Assembly (NCBI GenBank): GCA_015522935.1
Contig: WALH01000052.1
Coordinates: 1 to 15,103 of the forward strand
Origin: DHVE2 group archaeon
GTDB lineage: Archaea > Thermoplasmatota > Thermoplasmata > Thermoplasmatales > Aciduliprofundaceae
Reading direction: 5' to 3'
DNA: 15,103 nt
The first letter of the stretch is position 1. Every line of letters begins with the position of its first letter. Positions 12,670-15,103 of the stretch are shown piece after piece. The notes below the pieces were generated by a model. The model had not been told where the DNA came from and did not search any database. It worked only from the letters and a program-made list of their open reading frames with translations. The position numbers and the translations under genes are program-made.

Positions 12670-14072
12670 GGGTAAGCACTGGAATAGCAAATCTGGATTA
12701 CGTTATGGAAGGTGGCTTTTTAAAGGGCACTTTCAATCTGGTTTATGGTGGAGGAGGAACGGGAAAAACCCTTTTCACAATAAATTATCTTCTTGAAGGA
12801 GCGAAAAAAGGTGAGAATGTCCTTTATGTATCCTTAGAGGAATCATGGAAGGATACCACAAGAAATCTTCCTGAGAAAATGAGGGGGGATATAGAAAAAA
12901 ACAGGGATAAAATCCACTACCTTGACTTTGGCAGTTTGAGACCTATACTTGGAAAAGAGGTATTAAAATCAGATGTGCTCGCAGAATCTATTAGCAGTAG
13001 CATAGTTGTGCACAAAATAAGCAGAGTGGGGCTGGACGGAATTGCACCGCTTTTCACCCATCATGAAGGAGAGAATTTAATGAGAAATGCCATATTCAAT
13101 CTATCCCAAAATCTGAAAAAATACGATGTTACAACGGTATTTACCAGTGAGGAAATAAATGGAAGGAGCAGATACGGAGTGGAAGAGTATATAGCCGATT
13201 CAGCGCTCTATCTTACCTATGACGGAAAGAGGAGAAGAATAGAAGTCATAAAAGTTAGAGGTAGCGATTTTATTGGGGGTAAACATGGGTTTGAGATAAA
13301 TGAAAAAGGATTGTTCGTCTATCCAAGAAGAGTACCAACTGAGCTACCCCTTGAACTCAAGGTTGAGAAATTCGGGATCCCAAAGATAGAGGAGATGTTA
13401 GGGGAGACCTATGCCGGTGATGTCACTCTTTTAACTGGGCCTCCTGGTACGGGCAAAACTTTAATGGCTATACAGTTTCTGGCTGGTGCCTGTACAACAG
13501 GAGGAAAAGGGTTGTTTGTATCTTTTGAATCGCAACCCTCGCTGATAAGATACGCTGTGAGATCATTAGGATACAATTCATCTAACTGCAGGATAATTTA
13601 CAGAAATCCTGATGAAATAGATTTTTACAAACTTACATGGGACATTTACCGCAATGCCAAGGATGTGAATCGGGTAGTATTTGATGGTATAAATTCATTG
13701 CAGCATGGAGAAGAATACAGAGGATTTATGGATGCTATTATACATCATCTTAAAGGTAAGGGTAAATCTGTTATGCTTACCTATACCAATCCAGAGATAA
13801 TATCGTCCTATAAACTTGGTGATGAGCACATAATATATTTGTCTGATAACATAATAAATCTTAGATATGCTGAAATTGGTGGTGAATTAAAGCGTGTAAT
13901 GGTTATAATAAAGAGTCATTCACCTGCCCGCAAAAAAGATTTAATTGAATACAGGATATCTAAAAGAGGGGTAAATATCGTGGGTAAGATTGAAGAGATG
14001 GAAGGAATAATGAGTGGAATACCGAGAAGGCAGTTAGAAATAAAGAGAAGAGTAGAAAAATTCTTCAGATGA
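12666..14072 (+). CDS. Two-domain KaiC-like RecA-superfamily ATPase
   Basis: The 468-residue protein carries two RecA/KaiC-type domains. Domain 1 (about 1-220) has Walker A GGGGTGKT (28-35), the catalytic-Glu segment SLEES (56-60), Walker-B-like VGLDG with D124, and VRGSD (197-201). Domain 2 (about 235-440) has Walker A GPPGTGKT (258-265), SFESQ (286-290) where most KaiC domains have EE, Walker-B-like VVFDG with D340, and a final IIKSHSP block. The second Glu of the EE pair is therefore missing in domain 2, suggesting slow or absent ATP hydrolysis there. A basic C-terminus (IPRRQLEIKRRVEKFFR) follows. Archaeal KaiC homologues act as signalling or regulatory hexamers, not as complete clocks; no kaiA/kaiB is nearby. 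It is translationally coupled to the RHH gene. Confidence 0.9.
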   Translation: MRVSTGIANLDYVMEGGFLKGTFNLVYGGGGTGKTLFTINYLLEGAKKGENVLYVSLEESWKDTTRNLPEKMRGDIEKNRDKIHYLDFGSLRPILGKEVLKSDVLAESISSSIVVHKISRVGLDGIAPLFTHHEGENLMRNAIFNLSQNLKKYDVTTVFTSEEINGRSRYGVEEYIADSALYLTYDGKRRRIEVIKVRGSDFIGGKHGFEINEKGLFVYPRRVPTELPLELKVEKFGIPKIEEMLGETYAGDVTLLTGPPGTGKTLMAIQFLAGACTTGGKGLFVSFESQPSLIRYAVRSLGYNSSNCRIIYRNPDEIDFYKLTWDIYRNAKDVNRVVFDGINSLQHGEEYRGFMDAIIHHLKGKGKSVMLTYTNPEIISSYKLGDEHIIYLSDNIINLRYAEIGGELKRVMVIIKSHSPARKKDLIEYRISKRGVNIVGKIEEMEGIMSGIPRRQLEIKRRVEKFFR

Positions 14073-14079
14073 GGAAAAA

Positions 14080-14088
14080 GATAAATAT
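14080..14088 (+). promoter_or_regulatory. TATA box for the small unknown gene at 14110
   Basis: GATAAATAT is centred 26 bp upstream of the ATG at 14110, within and just after the end of the KaiC-like gene neighbourhood. This indicates an independent, leaderless transcript. Confidence 0.5.
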
Positions 14089-14109
14089 CCGTGGGCAATT
14101 ATCCGGCTG

Positions 14110-14343
14110 ATGAGCATGAAAACATATCTTAAAGTCACGTTCAACAGTGAAGGTGCTCCACCAAGCGAAGTGGTTTCTAGGTTGCAATCCTTAGGATTTA
14201 AACCCATTACAGGTTCATATGATATGGTCTATGAATGGGATGATCATGCAACTGTGGAAGATGCAATCTGGTTTGCTGATAAAATTCACGCTACGCTCAA
14301 GGGATTTAATGTCCTGTTTCAAATAGAAACTATAAGTGAATAA
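14110..14343 (+). CDS. Small conserved-looking archaeal protein of unknown function
   Basis: I do not recognise a named family for this 77-residue protein. The predicted pattern is strand (KTYLKVTFNSE), helix (PPSEVVSRLQSLGF), strand (PITGSYDMVYEWD), helix (TVEDAIWFADKIHATLKGF) and strand (NVLFQIETIS). This beta-alpha-beta-beta-alpha-beta order is that of a ferredoxin-like fold, as in ACT domains or small RNA/metal-binding domains. The acidic YEWDDHATVED segment is notable. The start at ATG 14110 fits the TATA spacing; a second ATG two codons on is the alternative. The gene stops 3 nt before the convergent RNase P gene ends. No function is assigned. Confidence 0.68.
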   Translation: MSMKTYLKVTFNSEGAPPSEVVSRLQSLGFKPITGSYDMVYEWDDHATVEDAIWFADKIHATLKGFNVLFQIETISE

Positions 14344-14346
14344 ATT

Positions 14347-14655
14347 TTATTTATATTTATACCTTTTAGTACAACCACATTTGAGGCATGTTATAACAAC
14401 TTTTCCTCTTTTCAATCTGACTCGAGCATTTTTACCCGGGATCAAGAAAGAATGACATTTTTTGCAAATACGGTACTTTAAATTTCTGGGAATCCTCACA
14501 TTATACTTCTTTGAGATAAGCAATGCCAGATCCACATATCTCTTAGCAAGTTCTTCCTCTCCCTCAGTCATCCTGCGCTGTGCCAGTTCTAAAAGCATGT
14601 TTATTCTTTCCTTCGCAATTTTTCCTGCTATTTTTTTATTTGGTCGATGCACCAT
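14347..14655 (-). CDS. rnp4: Ribonuclease P protein component 4 (Rpp21)
   Basis: The 102-residue protein matches archaeal Rpp21 (RNP4), a protein subunit of RNase P that pairs with Rpp29 and aids cleavage of tRNA 5' leaders. The N-terminal part is two helices (KKIAGKIAKERINMLLELA; EELAKRYVDLALLISKKY). The signature IPRNLKYRICKKCHSFLIPG leads into a zinc ribbon with ligands in CKKC and CLKC. The basic stretch ARVRLKRGKVVITCLKCGCTKRY closes it, as is usual for the family. Length and architecture are normal. Only a weak TATA-like stretch is seen upstream on the minus strand near 14680. Confidence 0.93.
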   Translation of the reverse strand: MVHRPNKKIAGKIAKERINMLLELAQRRMTEGEEELAKRYVDLALLISKKYNVRIPRNLKYRICKKCHSFLIPGKNARVRLKRGKVVITCLKCGCTKRYKYK

Positions 14656-14807
14656 GGTATATCAAGAAATATGGCAAAAATCTTTTCATCTGAAATACGG
14701 CAATCGTTAAATACTGTTGTTCACTAAATTTTTGGGGATTTATTTAATTTTCACCTATTTTATAAACCAATTCCACTCCCGTTCTCCGGGCAATCCCAAC
14801 AAAAAAA

Positions 14808-14815
14808 TATTTATA
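14808..14815 (+). promoter_or_regulatory. TATA box for the HU/HTa gene
   Basis: TATTTATA, preceded by an A-rich stretch, would start transcription near 14837. That leaves a leader of about 12 nt containing the ribosome site, unlike the leaderless genes in the window. Confidence 0.55.
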
Positions 14816-14829
14816 GTATAATAACTATA
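14812..14829. repeat. Perfect inverted repeat in the HU/HTa promoter
   Basis: TATAGT and ACTATA are perfect inverted arms separated by ATAATA. The repeat overlaps the end of the TATA box and runs to just before the predicted start site, the usual place for an archaeal repressor site. Confidence 0.4.
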
Positions 14830-14836
14830 CCCTCTT

Positions 14837-14844
14837 GGGGTGAT
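14837..14844 (+). promoter_or_regulatory. Shine-Dalgarno site of the HU/HTa gene
   Basis: GGGGTGAT ends 4 nt before the ATG at 14849. GGTGAT matches the archaeal 16S rRNA anti-Shine-Dalgarno end, which fits a highly expressed chromatin protein. Confidence 0.65.
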
Positions 14845-14848
14845 AAAG

Positions 14849-15103
14849 ATGGTAGGAATAAGTGAACTGGCAAGAAATGTAGCGAAAAAAACAGGAGTAA
14901 GTCAGAAAAAAGCGAAGGAAGTGATAAAGGCATTTGTTGAAGAAGTTGTCGACCAGGTTAACACTGGAAACAAGGTAAATCTTGTGGGCTTTGGAATATT
15001 TGAGCGAAGAGTGCAGAAAGCAAGAAAAGCAAGAAATCCAAGAACCAGAGAACTTATAAGGGTTCCCGAGAAGAAGAAGTTTGCTTTCAGGCCCTCCGGG
15101 AAG
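14849..15103 (+). CDS. HU/IHF-family histone-like protein (HTa-type), cut by window end
   Basis: The frame runs 85 codons to the edge of the window with no stop; the family is about 90 residues, so only the last few are missing. It shows the HU fold: helix pair MVGISELARNVAKKTGVSQ and KKAKEVIKAFVEEVVDQVN, the loop GNKVNLVGFGIFERRV, the DNA-binding arm with KARKARNPRTRELIRVPEK, and the final strand KFAFRPSGK. The arm contains the Arg-Asn-Pro tip that inserts between base pairs. Most Archaea use histones or Alba instead. HU-type HTa is characteristic of Thermoplasmata, where it was acquired from bacteria and replaces histones. It is the main reason for the taxonomic guess. A strong ribosome site and its own promoter suggest high expression. 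Confidence 0.94.
   Translation, partial: MVGISELARNVAKKTGVSQKKAKEVIKAFVEEVVDQVNTGNKVNLVGFGIFERRVQKARKARNPRTRELIRVPEKKKFAFRPSGK

Noticed and set aside
12666..14072. True circadian kaiABC cluster
   Set aside because: No KaiA- or KaiB-like gene is in the window, the second domain departs from KaiC at the catalytic Glu pair, and archaeal KaiC relatives usually serve other signalling roles.
1..15103. CRISPR array, insertion sequence, tRNA or rRNA genes
   Set aside because: I saw no regularly spaced repeats, transposase motifs, terminal inverted repeats or cloverleaf-like sequence on reading both strands; a covariance-model scan was not possible.

Overview
The window looks like chromosomal DNA from a thermophilic euryarchaeon of the Thermoplasmata side, possibly a DHVE2/Aciduliprofundum-like organism. 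The evidence is archaeal information-processing genes (TFS, RNase P Rpp21, KEOPS Pcc1, Dph6, Ogg2) together with a bacterial-type HU/HTa histone-like protein, archaeal TATA boxes 24-28 bp upstream of apparently leaderless start codons, and an AT-rich base composition (about 40% GC by eye). The species guess is inference from gene content only.

Layout. 33-1875 (+): a tight three-gene run, diphthine-ammonia ligase (Dph6), an OB-fold/HD protein resembling YhaM, and the KEOPS subunit Pcc1. 1841-2614 (-): a PrsW-type membrane protease, divergent from transcription factor S (2723-3022, +). 3019-3444 (-): a conserved-looking unknown protein with a proline-rich tail. 3445-3766: the only long stretch without a clear gene; it holds a 46-codon reading frame that may be the tail of a decayed gene. 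3767-7128 (-): MFS transporter, a most unusual ribbon-helix-helix (RHH)/proteasome-alpha fusion, 8-oxoguanine glycosylase Ogg2 and a NagD-like HAD phosphatase. 7173-8600 (-): a secreted, membrane-anchored beta-helix/FN3 protein. 8698-10523 (+): four overlapping genes for an adenosine-specific kinase family protein, a SAM methyltransferase, a DUF167 protein and a small Toprim protein. 10520-12166 (-): a membrane transglutaminase-like protein with two zinc ribbons. 12283-14072 (+): an RHH regulator translationally coupled to a two-domain KaiC-like ATPase. 14110-14343 (+): a small unknown protein. 14347-14655 (-): RNase P Rpp21. 14849-15103 (+): HU/HTa, cut by the window end.

The strongest candidate for something undescribed is the gene at 4950-5684. 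It joins an N-terminal RHH DNA-binding domain to a proteasome alpha-type domain that retains the H0-helix signature but lacks the gating Arg. It is followed after 13 nt by an MFS transporter gene and preceded by a promoter with two near-identical 11-bp direct repeats and a GNRA-loop hairpin that overlaps the Shine-Dalgarno site. This suggests a one-component regulator built on a proteasome fold, or a modified alpha ring, controlling a transporter. The RHH/KaiC pair is a second regulatory module.
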